This document shows, in pieces, positions 11,061-21,841 of a stretch of 64,000 nt of DNA. The notes under the pieces are model-generated. The model saw nothing but the letters and a program-made list of their open reading frames with translations, did no database searches and was not told where the DNA came from. The DNA is from Acephala macrosclerotiorum. Its lineage: Eukaryota > Ascomycota > Leotiomycetes > Helotiales > Mollisiaceae. A program made the translations under genes and the position numbers. The DNA is taken from the NCBI GenBank assembly GCA_014904845.1, contig MU119202.1, positions 310,001 through 374,000 of the forward strand, given 5' to 3'. Each line of letters starts with the position of its first letter. The first letter of the stretch is position 1.

Positions 11061-12303
11061 CTCGAGCTGCACAATGTACTTCAAGCATACAAAACAATTG
11101 CCAGAAGACTGCGCAATAGGGAAAGCCAGGCAAGCGTGGGACAATCAGAACATCTCTGGAAAGTATCTAACTTAAAAAATACACACATGAAGAAAAAATT
11201 GACTATTCGCCCATGGGGTATCTCGATACCAAGAAAGGAAGTTCCTCTCCACCCCAGAATTATCCCACCAAACAAATCATCGCTGATCCTGGCTAAAAGA
11301 AGCTTACCCTGCCAACCCCGCGATGCCCATGCTAAGTCGAAATTTAGTGTTGTGGGGAACACGTTTGATTTCGCCGCATTTGCCCTGGTGATGCAATGAT
11401 TGGCGCGGTAAGATTGTCGTTCGGATTGGCTTCGTACAAACGACATGTAGAGGATGTGGGTGTTCATCGTGCAGAAAGAACCACCAGCGCCTCGATTCTC
11501 GATCTCCGAAAGGCGCAACAATGTTCTATCTGATACTAGGGCCCAATGCTGCTAGAATTGGCTTTCCTCCATTGTAAACCGCCGTCACCTTCCGAACTCG
11601 CTTCGACCTCACTTGTTACAGTTTATGAAAGAACCGAAGAGTATATCACACTAAGGAACCAAAATGACAGGAAAATAGAGCATAATTATTCCTACTTGCT
11701 CTCAAGCAATCAAGAAGATATCCCAAATCTCACACAACGCCGTCCTGCGTTACATGACGAACGACCACCTGCAAATGCAATGCAGACATGTGTATCCCAA
11801 ACCCAGCAGACCATGAAATGCTATCGAGCAAGCCCAAAGCCCGCATGCCAAAACGAAGATCAAATACATATAAATCCTGCCCAGTAACACAAGCTGAAAA
11901 GAAATAGTAAAGGCCTGAGGACGACCATCGCATCAGGCACTCAACGAGTTCCAGAAGAGAAGAGCTGCTGCGAACAAAGGGGAATTAACGACAGACATCA
12001 GAACAGAAAGGTGTATGGCGCAAGATGCTGTACTGTACACAAGAAAGGCAGCATATTGGGCAAACAAATGAAATCCAACTCAAAGAGACCGACGCCAACT
12101 CCTCTACCTGGCCAATGCAACCAGATACTTGTCGAAGAACCGCAAATTATCCTTCCATTACTATCAGCCTCTGCATGGGACGTATTGTTGCTTCGATCCA
12201 TCATGATGACACACATGATACATCCACATCATGTATTGAGTACTTATCATCATTCCATCAACTTCGTAAGGCGTTTGTCGTCGGGGTTGTCGCGATTGTT
12301 TCG
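11061..12303. other. GH53 upstream region and RSC7 3' flank
   Basis: The left few hundred bases are the promoter of the galactanase; the right side is the 3' flank of RSC7. Several short open frames have no coding character. Apart from the candidate CreA-type site I see nothing definite. Confidence 0.4.
11247..11257 (-). promoter_or_regulatory. candidate CreA/Cre1 double site upstream of GH53
   Basis: On the minus strand this reads CTGGGGTGGAG, two overlapping matches to the CreA consensus SYGGRG, about 190 bp upstream of the galactanase ATG. Another match (GCGGGG, minus strand) lies near 11314-11319. CreA/Cre1 mediates glucose repression of cell-wall hydrolases in ascomycetes and prefers paired sites. 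The motif is short and degenerate, so chance occurrence is possible. Confidence 0.3.
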
Positions 12304-14529
12304 TCATTGGGGCTGTCCTGTCCAGCCCCAGTTGCTTCCAGCAGGAGCCGGTTGTTGACCAGCCCAGCCTTGTGGCCCAGGTTGAGGTCCAGATGTAGGA
12401 GGCTGTATGAATTGCTGAGAGCTCTGATCAGGATACATTGTCCTGCCTGCGCCGCCATACCCTTGAGTCATTCCCTGCATGCCTGGGTACTGGAGCGCTG
12501 GTTGCATCTGCGGATTGCTGCCCTGCTGACGAAGTTGTGGAGGAGCTTGGTGGGGAGATTGTTGGATGTGTGGCGACTGCTGGGATCCATATCCAGGGAA
12601 GTGTTGTGGTGACTGCTGAGCCTGGGATGGGGGCCACATAGCATTTTGTTGCGCAAATCCGTAGGGATTACCTGCCTGACCAAGGTTAGGAGCTCCTAGG
12701 GAAAGACCAGGGGATCTTCCCATCTGATCGGGTCTCATAGAGCTTGGTGGCACACCTCTCATGGGTGATTGTGCAATAGGATTTTGCGGGTGAGGAGCCT
12801 GTGAGTAAGGCTGGGCAGCGAGCATGTGTTGGGACGTCTGTTGAGATAGAGTTGGTTGTTGAGCACTGCTTTGCGAAGCGCGTGGGGATTGCATTGCCTG
12901 AGTAGATGGAAGACCGTCATTGGTCCCAACGGGTTGAGGAGCGATACTTGAGGAGGGAGCTTCGTGAGGTTGTCTCCATCGGCGCTCAAGGTACTCCTGA
13001 CTCCTTGCTCGCTGCATAGTGATCTGCTTGTTGTATTCAGCGGCTTGGTGAGCTTGTGTGAGAAGTTCCGTTGGCGGGCTTGTCTGAGTGCGATCCTGAT
13101 AGGCTGGTCCAGTGATTTCCTGGCGCGGTCGCTGAATATTGCTATAATCTCTCAAACGCATATCCGGCTGCTCGGGAGCAAGGGTAATCATAGGGAGTGT
13201 GGGAGCCCCTCCTGGTGCACCTATCATGCCTGGCTGAACCGTTTGTGGTTGAGGGTGAACACCAAAATGGCCTGGATTGTTACTGTAAACAATATCGCCG
13301 TGATGTCCAAGCGATAGAGAAGCATTCGCATTTGCTTCTGCCGCTGCTGCATCTCTAGCTTTAGCTGCGCCTGGTCGCTTTTCTCCAGCGAGGTCTTCTT
13401 CGGTAAATCCTTGCTTCCGGGCTTTTGTTTCCCAATAGTCGTCCCGGACACGTCTCCCGTTGACGATGACCCTGCTACCAAACTGTCGGAACATAGACCT
13501 GGCGGTAACGATGGCAATCTGTCGCGAACGATAAGAAAATGGTAGGATTTCTTGATGGATGAGATCCTCCTTCTCGGCCTGAGTAGCAATGATTTTGTAT
13601 AGTGATCTATTCTTGTTGAACAATAGATACGAATCTCGATAGCCTAGGACCCTAGCACATTCGGTGGCCAGCATGAAGAGTTTGTCACCTCTATTGGGGA
13701 CAAAGAAGGTTCGACATCTGTAATCTCGTCCGTCCAGAAGCTGGCCAGTGGCTGTTACTTTCTTCTCCCCCGCTTCGTCATATTCTCGAGGAATATACTC
13801 ATCTCCTTCTGGTCCTAGTTGATCTGTGGTGTGGTCCCTGACTGTAGGAAGAGCCTTGATAACGGTTTTGGTTGGTGTCGTTTTGGGTGGCGATATTTGA
13901 GTTGGAGTGATGTTACTGATTTGGGAGGGTAGAGGTGCAGTCTGCGACTGGGGAGTTTGCGGGGGAGCGACTTGTGACAGAGGCATTGATGATTGGTTTG
14001 GGCTTTCCGGAACAGTGCCAGAGGATCTTGATTTCATCGGTCGCCCTCGCTTTCGAGGCTTTGAGTCACCTAAAACGAAACATATCAGTAAAAGTGTTTG
14101 GAAACGGCAGCGCGCGAACGTTACACATGGCTACAGGCGCAACGACTGTGCCAAAGTGTATTTGACAGTTATTTCGTGCTAGAATACATACCGTCATCTC
14201 CCAAGTTATCTCCAGTCGGTAAGTCGCCGTATGTATCGGGAGAGTGACTGCGCTTGATACCCCGAGGACTTGTATCTGGCGTAATTGTCGCGGACTGGTT
14301 CGACAGCACTGTTTGGAGATCGCAAGTCAGCGCCACTTCTTCCAGCAATGGATGATAAGTCAACATCGCAATAATGAAACGTCGGATCGCAGATAGCAAG
14401 CTTCAATTCTTCCGGCGAATCGAATGAGCCTATGCGATCTGGGGACATACCTGATGAATTCAGCGCCGCCGGATTGATCGTGCCAGAGCCGTCAGTCCCA
14501 AGTCCGTTTGTCGTCTGCGCCGAGTACAT
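12304..14529 (-). CDS. RSC7: RSC7/SWP82-family chromatin remodeling subunit
   Basis: Exons on the minus strand are 14451-14529, 14192-14308 and 12304-14069, giving 653 aa. A Ser/Thr/Pro-rich N-terminus contains an AT-hook-like KPRKRGRP (69-76). The conserved RSC7/NPL6 domain follows at about residues 150-290: EYIPREYDEAGEKKV, YRCRTFFVPNRGDKLFMLATECARVLGYRDSYLLFNKN and RSLYKIIAT, then IPFSYRSR-type and SRVIVNGRRVRDDYWE. The rest, to the C-terminus, is Gln/Pro/Gly-rich low complexity ending GNWGWTGQPQ-like. In yeast Rsc7 is a stable subunit of the RSC ATP-dependent remodeler; Swp82 is the SWI/SNF paralogue. The long Q-rich tail is common in filamentous fungi. The model joins DNLGDDG to DSKPRKRGRP in frame. 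Confidence 0.9.
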
Positions 14530-16674
14530 TGCCGTAGGCGGCAGGATGCAGCGATGAGAAGCACTTTGGTCTCTCTGCGATGATAGTTCCAGCGCGTTTG
14601 CGCCCAGGGGAGGGTTGGAAACGTTCTGCTACTGCATCAATACAGCAGCATCGACAGAACGACCTTCCTGCAGATAAGCGATGCGCGGGAAGGCGCGACG
14701 GCCTTGCGGTCGCTGCAACGATGCGACCGAGGTGGGATTGGAATGGCGCAAGCTGTCTGAAGTTCGAATCTCCAACAGCTGCAATAACCTCGAAGCCGAA
14801 GGTTGCTTGACGCTCTATGGATGAAAGGCGAGAGCAATGGCCTGCTGCCCCACGATGGAGGGAACCAGTGGGCAGTGGGAAGCGGCTCTAGCGCGACCTT
14901 GAGCTTCGACACTTCGACAGCTGCCAAACCCTGGACGACGGACCAAGCGAAGCAGACGAGGTAGCGAGTGGTTGTTCACGGTAGTAGAGCGTGATTGGCG
15001 AGGCTCTTGATGGAACTGGGACGGCGACTGGGCCTGCGACAGCGACAGACGACAGACGACGTGGTGAGCCTGTGGGTGAGGGGTGCTTGCTGCGCTGCGG
15101 GTTGGAAGAGCTGCTGTGGTGCACGGTGACGGGACAGCAAATGACTGCTGGTGCTGGATCTGAGCCGGATAGGCTCTGCATCCGAATCTCAGTGGCCGGT
15201 ACGGGAACTGCCCGAGAACGCTGTTCTGCGAGGATGCGACGCTTGGGATTTCGACCTCGATATCGATGTCACCACCGATCACGATCACCAAACTCGCACT
15301 CGCACTCGCAATCCGGACTCAAAGCAGGCTGAATTGGAAAACGAGATGGGCCGAGCAGGACAGAGTAGTACTGCGTTCGCGCTGACGGCCTCCAGCCCAG
15401 TACGGGAATTTGGGTCAGTCTTGGAAAAGCACCCGCCGCCGCTTCTACTCTCCGTATTCCCGCGACAGCTACAAATGGACGACGATTCTGGGGCTGCCGT
15501 AGCGTTCTGGAACAAACTATCTTGGAGAAACCTACAAACACCTGGCCACAAACGCCACGGAACGAGAGTTACAGGATGCTGGTGTTCAGCGAGAGCTATT
15601 CTGGTTCTTGGTTCTCGGCGGATCAGTCGGCTAGCAGTGAGACCTGGGATGACTGACTTGCGCAATAGGAATGATGAAGAGGCGTATCTGTCCAAGGGAT
15701 CGGTTGGAGTAATATTGGAGAATTTAGCCTGCGGACGTACTTTAGAGCAATCCCAGTACGTACAGCGTGCTAGAAGAACCGGGCTCGAGAGAGGCCGAAA
15801 AGGGTAGCATGTGCAGCTTCAGGTCGCTCAGCGGTTCGTCGCTTTCTCCATGCGTCTGGGTCCGCGAGATATCGTAATTAGGATCTTTCGGTCGTCTAGC
15901 TCGAAGCGCTAATGTCCGATGGAAACAGATCTGTTTGGGGACGTCAAATCCACGAAAGTTGTTTCCTTGATATCGCGGGACGCGGGGCACACTTGATTTG
16001 GGTTTGGATTTGGAAGCTATGTTACAGGGTCCTGCGCGAGCGCTCTTGGTGCATTAATCAATACGGAGTCTGGAGAATCGATATTCGCATGCTTCTGCTG
16101 CAACTTTGGGTTGAACGTGGGTTTGGAAGCAAGGGAAACAGGCAGCCGTGCCGAACGTGAATTTGACGGTAAGCTCTACGCACTCGTATTGGCCACGAAG
16201 AGTCATCGAGGAAGAATTTCCGTCAGGGAGGGGTTGATATCAGGCTTTCCTCCACGGGTGTTGATAGGCCGGGCGAAAGACCGACCCCACAATGTTCTTT
16301 ATCGATGCGGGCGCCACAGCTGAGAAAGGTTGGTCATTTTTCAAGCTTGCGATGCTGAATCAAGGCTGGATCTGGCAAGAAATCGACACTGGCCAGGGAT
16401 ATTTTAGCTGGCTGCTTGCGAGATTCTAGGTGGGATTGAAAGAACAGATGGCGCACCTAGCTTCATGATGGGCCAGAGAACCAGCCCCGCCACCCGCACC
16501 CGCACCGCAGACAAATACTGGAGGGAGGGAGGACAAAAGTAAGGTCACAGTAGTCTTGCAGATGCGTCAAGCTCGAGCCTAGTCGAGGTCTGGGCTACTG
16601 TACTCAAACCGTCATGGAGATCAGATCCTCGTATGGTCTCAATTACGGAGGTACGATGCCCACGTTCGTCTTTC
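14530..16674. other. gene-poor region upstream of RSC7
   Basis: This holds 2.1 kb of fairly GC-rich sequence without a supported gene. The start should contain the RSC7 promoter and a long 5' UTR. The 14.6-15.8 kb part carries open frames on both strands rich in Arg, Ser and His with no domain. Small tandem repeats are visible: three ACTCGC-type hexamers near 15295-15313 and a CCCGCA-type tract near 16485-16505. Confidence 0.4.
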
Positions 16675-17196
16675 TCATTTCTCCTCGTAAGATATAATAT
16701 GTGTGCTTCCATAGAAGTCTCCGCCGTTTGCAGCCAGATACTCAGTTCTGTATGGCTGCGCCCCAAGGGATACGCACATTCCATATGACTCAACAGCGGT
16801 CAGGATCGCAATCCGTTCCCTCCGCTTCCTCGGGCAGAGCCGCACTTGCATGCTTCGATTTAGTGCCATGTGACCTATTCTCCACCATCGATGCACTAGC
16901 AAATCATGGCTGCATTCTTTGGAAGTGTTTGGAAGATAGCCCTGGTCGATGTGCTTGCTGAGGGTGTGGTGCAGCTTCCAACCAGGGTGCTTGCAGACCA
17001 TTTCAGTCAGATTCGGAACCCTGGTTGCGTCAATCCACTTGAAGTCCAGCCTCGGCGCGTAGAGGGCTTGGTATGCAGAACATACCGTCCCTACATCAGG
17101 CTGTGCAGGAGTATCGATGGCTGGAGGTTTTTGTCCTAACCAAAACATCGCGGCAATCTGACGTGCTACTCGCGAGTCGAGCATTGAGATATACAT
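16675..17196 (-). CDS. unidentified reading frame, possible exon
   Basis: A 173-codon minus-strand frame begins MYISMLDSRVARQIAAMFWLG and contains WKLHHTLSKHIDQGYLPN; the frame stays open 20 codons upstream of this Met (FQKLHAEIQRLNPK). The first two thirds have plausible protein composition. The last third (RLCPRKRRERI onward) looks less so and may be past a splice donor. I recognise no family. It could be an exon of a fungal-specific gene, or a decayed gene, since I find no convincing partner exons in the flanking kilobases. Confidence 0.28.
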   Translation of the reverse strand: MYISMLDSRVARQIAAMFWLGQKPPAIDTPAQPDVGTVCSAYQALYAPRLDFKWIDATRVPNLTEMVCKHPGWKLHHTLSKHIDQGYLPNTSKECSHDLLVHRWWRIGHMALNRSMQVRLCPRKRRERIAILTAVESYGMCVSLGAQPYRTEYLAANGGDFYGSTHIISYEEK

Positions 17197-19486
17197 CTTC
17201 GGATTCAGCCTCTGGATTTCAGCATGAAGCTTTTGAAATGTGTAGATACTTGACCTCGGTTATGGGCTAGACATGCATCTACATGCATCTGTTAAAAGGC
17301 TCCACTATGGGTTGCTCGTCGTCTCAAATGGTAGACTTACGTTCATATGGCGTTCCACAAGTTGTATCGTTTTACGATGTATGCCTGATTGAATTCTCAA
17401 TGGCTTGCAGACAAAGTTGGTGGTTACCCGAAAACTCCCAATTGACGAAATCCATGTCTCTTCGGTTCTTATGGTTCTGCTGCCCTGGCTACCTTTCCAA
17501 ATAATTTTAACCTGCCATAAGTCAATCATCTTCTTTGCAGAACGATTTGGAAGCCTATAGACGATGATCTCTCTCTGATGGTTTTAAGTCCGAAGATCTA
17601 AAGCTCGTTTGTGAAGACAAGGTAGAAATTAACTCAGCCATTTGAAGTTAGAGCTAAACTTCGCTTTTCACGACGTATTAGACTACGGTTATCGTTCTGC
17701 TCTCGCTGCACCTCGGACGACTATCAAATAGACGAAGTATGGTCTGCGGAAGCGACCTCGCCACGGACCGTCCTGATCCTGGATCGCGGTGGGTCGAATC
17801 CTAAATCGTGCCAATGCGAAGCATCCTTCTTGCGACCTTCGATGCTGCGGTCTTGCGGGCGCTATCTCACAGCATGGAAGCGAGAAGAGAAGGTTGCAGA
17901 AGGCGACGGGAGATCCTCACACCCTCAACAGTGGTTGCATGAATGAGGCATAAGGGGGGGATTTCCAACCAACAGTACAAGAAGAGACCCACGAAACATA
18001 ACGCTCTTCTGCACCCGAATATTGACGGATCCAACGCCCTCGCCCCAGACGAAGAGGCGTAATATCTGCAGCCTAGAATTCTTACCTTGGATTCTCCATA
18101 ACTGAGAGGGGACTGGAATCCACGCAACGGATCCGGCCGAATTGTCTCACTTGGCACGAATCGGAATATTGCTCAGCCACAGGGTGACGTTAGTGATTTT
18201 ACTGACCTACACCGAATGGATAAGCAACGGAGGGGCAAACTCCAGTGCGCTTATTCTTCGAATGATTTTGATCGGGCAGATATAAACGAGAGTGTTGGCC
18301 GTCGAAGTCCCGAGCTCCACTCACACAGCCTAGATCTCAACAAAGCTTCATGATCAGTAGAACATCAATCAAACAATATGCTCGAGGTCTATGTTTAGCT
18401 TATCTTTTCAAGGCAGATGATTGCTTTCAAATCTTTAGTGGAGGATCTTCCATACTTTTTCAGCTGGTCTAGGAAGATGTTGGGACGACTTAACATACTA
18501 GCTCGTTCTAAGATAGTCATTCAGTCAAAATTTCAGTTATGCTAACAGGAAATTATGTCTTAGGAAAAACTAGATCAGCTTCAAGTTTTCATGTTCTGTG
18601 AAGCTCCGACATCATATCGATGGTGTACGGTGAATAAAACTCACTTCGGAAACCGTCCTCCAAGAGAAAACAAGAACAGAAGATGGTATCCACTGTGAAC
18701 ATGGTGTGGACATGAAAAGTACGTAAAGCACAAGTATGCTACAGAGTAGCGAAAATATCAATTCTCGATTGTTCTGCACCTTATCATTGAGGGCTTTCGG
18801 TAACATAGAATAGACCTTAGTGTAAGCTGAGTCGCAAACCCACGTGTTTGAACAGTAAATGCCCATTGGGACATGATTTCGAGTTGAACGCTACATTGAA
18901 AGCAGATAAGACGCTTCAAACTCCTTCCTGAGAACCCAGGATCATTCCATGATAATAGAGAACCTCGTCATATAACTTTCGCTTATCTGATGGACCTCCA
19001 CACCACAGATTTTCTTAGCAAGGCGTGAAACGCTGGATTGGTTTTTCGAAGATCGCCAACGGATAGGATATCGATGGATCCCTTCAGCATGGACCCTGAT
19101 TTCGCATCAAGGCAAAGCGTTTCCAAGGATCCATGCACTAACTTCGGCGCTATTCTGTCAGTGGTCCGGTGACTACCGAGCTCACATGGCACTTCTCACC
19201 AAAACCTTGCCAGGTGTGCCCCTCATTCCAACATCCATAAGCGCCTCCACGTATGGGTAAAACGCAAGACCAAGTACTACTAGGTAGACAGCTCATGATG
19301 GCTCAGACTTGCCTTTACTACTTCATCGTTGCTCGTGCGGGGACCCGCCGGCATTCGTCTACCCTCAGGTTACCCGTAGAAACACACGATAGATAGACTG
19401 AATGTTCTTTCCGGGCGGCACACGCGCAATCTCAGCAGTATCTGGATTGTCATCACAGCGATTAGGGAGGCCCGTGGGTCGGCACT
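17197..19486. other. gene-poor region
   Basis: These 2.3 kb hold only short frames on both strands, none with a recognisable domain or consistent splice pattern. A tandem duplication of the decamer ACATGCATCT sits at 17271-17290. I see no terminal repeats or transposase. The right end is the 3' flank of the ASNSD1-like gene. Confidence 0.4.
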
Positions 19487-21452
19487 TCAGGATATCAGTG
19501 TCGTTCCCTTTGTTCTTCCAACCTCCATCTTCGCGGTCCTCGCCCCAAATTGGATCTAACATATTTAGTAAGGAAGCTTAGAACCGGGGGGAGGCCTACT
19601 GCTCGCTTCTTCTCCATCGCCACAGAGTGCATCCCCAACTCATACGCAAGGAGGCGCAGAATCTTCTTTCCTGGTTCGAGTTTCGATTCTTGTTGAGATG
19701 CTTGATCATGGGTTTGAAACCCACATTTTTGCCATACAGGACACCCCACCGCCCATTTCACAAGGGCTTCGTCAAGATAAGGAAATCTTGCTTCTCTCGC
19801 CCAGTGTGAAATGACTCGATCGTCACGGCCAAGGTTCCGCTTTCCAAGTCTGTCAACGTCCAGTTTGAGTTCATCCACAAGACCTGTAAATCCAGCCCTG
19901 TTGAATGCTGTGGCATGGCGCGTGTAACCTCCAAATAATTCATCAGCGCCCAATCCAGATAAGAGCACGCGCGCGGGAGTTTTGTAAGGCTCAGGCTCCA
20001 GCCCTAGAAGCGGAGTTGTTGAGGCCGTGCCGGTTCCACGGGCAGCGAAGTACAATGCGTAAGCTATTGAAAGATCCATTTCGGTATTGTGTGGGTGTAT
20101 AAGTTGAATTACACGATCTCTGTGCTCTGTAGTTTGCGCATAAGGTATGTTCACCTGTGCTATATCAGCAGAGCAACTGACAGCAGGCTTTACGGACTTA
20201 CTGCAACGAACCGCCATGTGCGGTCGGGACAAACATGTTGTAGTTCTCGAAAAGCTTTCCTTCCCGTCTCTCTATCTGGGCAAGACTCGTAAGGAGAAAG
20301 GTCATTCAAAGAGACTTTCGATGGTGGATACTGCATCTGCTCGTTCCCTTGGGGCCGACATCCCTTCAGTGTATGTTTCTCCGATAGCGCAGCTTTTTTG
20401 GCCGCTTTCACCACCCTTGGGTTCTCAAAGGCAACATTGATCAAGTCAATTTGTTGATCCAATGGTAATATATCATGAGTCATGCGTGCCAATACGGTGC
20501 AATCAAGCCCTCCAGAAAACAGAACAGCGATGCGCACAGACTTTTCGCAATGATGTTTAGGGGGCAGAGGAATATTCAGAACCCTAAGTTTGAGAGACTC
20601 ACTTAAGTGATAGCGTAAAACTCGCACCGATTCTGATTGCTCATTTAGAGCAAAGTCGTCAACCGGAACTGCTTTGTTAAAGATACCTATAGAGACATCC
20701 TAGTAAGTACAGTTAGCAACTGAAGAGATCCAAGGGGCCATCTTGAAGACATTGAGAGGAGGACTTACCGAAGATCTTGATTCCCCAGAAGCCCATATAT
20801 GCTTATGCATTGCGGCAGAGGGTAGTTGAGGAGGTTCGTGATTGGAAGCGATGACGCTTTCAGAAGACGTAGGTTCGTTGAATGAAATTCGATACACAGC
20901 ATCTGCCTCAACTTCCATCCATGGACTTGAGACAGTATCAGCGATGCTGGAAAGTTGTAGATTAGTATGCCCATCGAATTTGTGAAGAAGTGATCGACGT
21001 CCTAAACGGTCTCGGCCGAAGTAAAGCTGATTGTGGTATTTGTCTAAGTAGACGAAAGCAAATGGTCCGGATATGCTTTGCAATACTCCGAGGATGGCAG
21101 TTGTTGAATCTGGAGTAGCTATGTGATCAGAGCTGGCCTTTATGAGCATTTCAAAAACAGCCTGTCCGTCATTTCCAGTGACGGAGTCGAGCCCAATTTT
21201 CCAAGCTTCACCATTCCAGCATAGAGCTGAATTGCTGGACACATCAATAAAAGGTTGAGCTGTGACATGACCTCCTCTCAGAGCCAGGACCGTTGACATC
21301 AGAGAAATCCAAGAAGAGGTACCATCTTCTACCTCGATGAGTGCTTGAGCTTCCCCAACATGATCAGGACCTCGATTGCAAAGCAACTGCTTCAGCGCAT
21401 CACTAGGCGCATGAAAGCTCTGCCTCGAGACAGACGCATAAATGCCACACAT
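19487..21452 (-). CDS. ASNSD1: ASNSD1-like asparagine synthetase-domain protein
   Basis: Exons on the minus strand are 20769-21452, 20202-20699, 19600-20154 and 19487-19555, giving 601 aa. An N-terminal class II glutamine amidotransferase domain starts MCGIYAS, with Cys2 as nucleophile; NRGPDH, ALRGG, WNGEAWKIG and FAFVYLDK...FGRDRLGRRSLL follow. The C-terminal asparagine synthase domain has the PP-loop LFSGGLDCTVLA (290-294 SGGLD) and LLSGLGADELFGGYTRH (about 459-473). It also has ISHWAREARFPYLDE and the end MEKKRAIQFGARTAKME. This layout fits the ASNSD1/YML096W family rather than housekeeping Asn1; its reaction is not well established. An in-frame ATG 37 codons upstream (21563) exists, but I chose MCGI because the nucleophile must become N-terminal. 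It is divergent from VPS9. Confidence 0.9.
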
Positions 21453-21841
21453 TTTGTGATTCCGGAGCTTCACCGGTAGCTCGATTCCATTGTTGAAGTT
21501 GGGTGCGGAGGGAAATATTATGGCGGGAAAAAAAAAAGGGGGTGTGTGGATGTGTGTTTTCACGAAGTGCGCGGTGAATCGTCATCTCGCTTGAAGCTCT
21601 TCCAAAATCGTCGAGGCGAGTCCATGCGATGTTTGCACAACAACAACACCGTCACGAAGCCCGAAAAGTCAATGTGGAGATGGTACACATGAGATGATTC
21701 ATCCTCCTACCGCATAGCAGAGGGTGACCATTCTTTTCAAGCCCGCCGTGCCCTTCATGCGCGAAGCGCCACATAGATTCAACCTCGATAACTACCCCGC
21801 CGACTGGAGACGACCGCCTCTCTGAGGGCGCCTACGGATGT
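21453..21841. promoter_or_regulatory. divergent ASNSD1/VPS9 promoter
   Basis: These 389 bp lie between two start codons pointing apart. An A-run followed by a G/T-rich tract (about 21528-21560) lies just upstream of the ASNSD1-like start. No clear TATA box is visible for either gene. Confidence 0.5.

Noticed and set aside
14690..14800. Possible tRNA (a GTTCGAATC T-loop-like string near 14771)
   Set aside because: The T stem has mismatches and no matching acceptor stem, D arm or anticodon arm could be drawn at the right distance.
15151..15807. 218-codon plus-strand frame upstream of RSC7
   Set aside because: Arg/Ser/Asp-biased composition, no domain, comparable open frames on the other strand; more likely GC-rich leader sequence.
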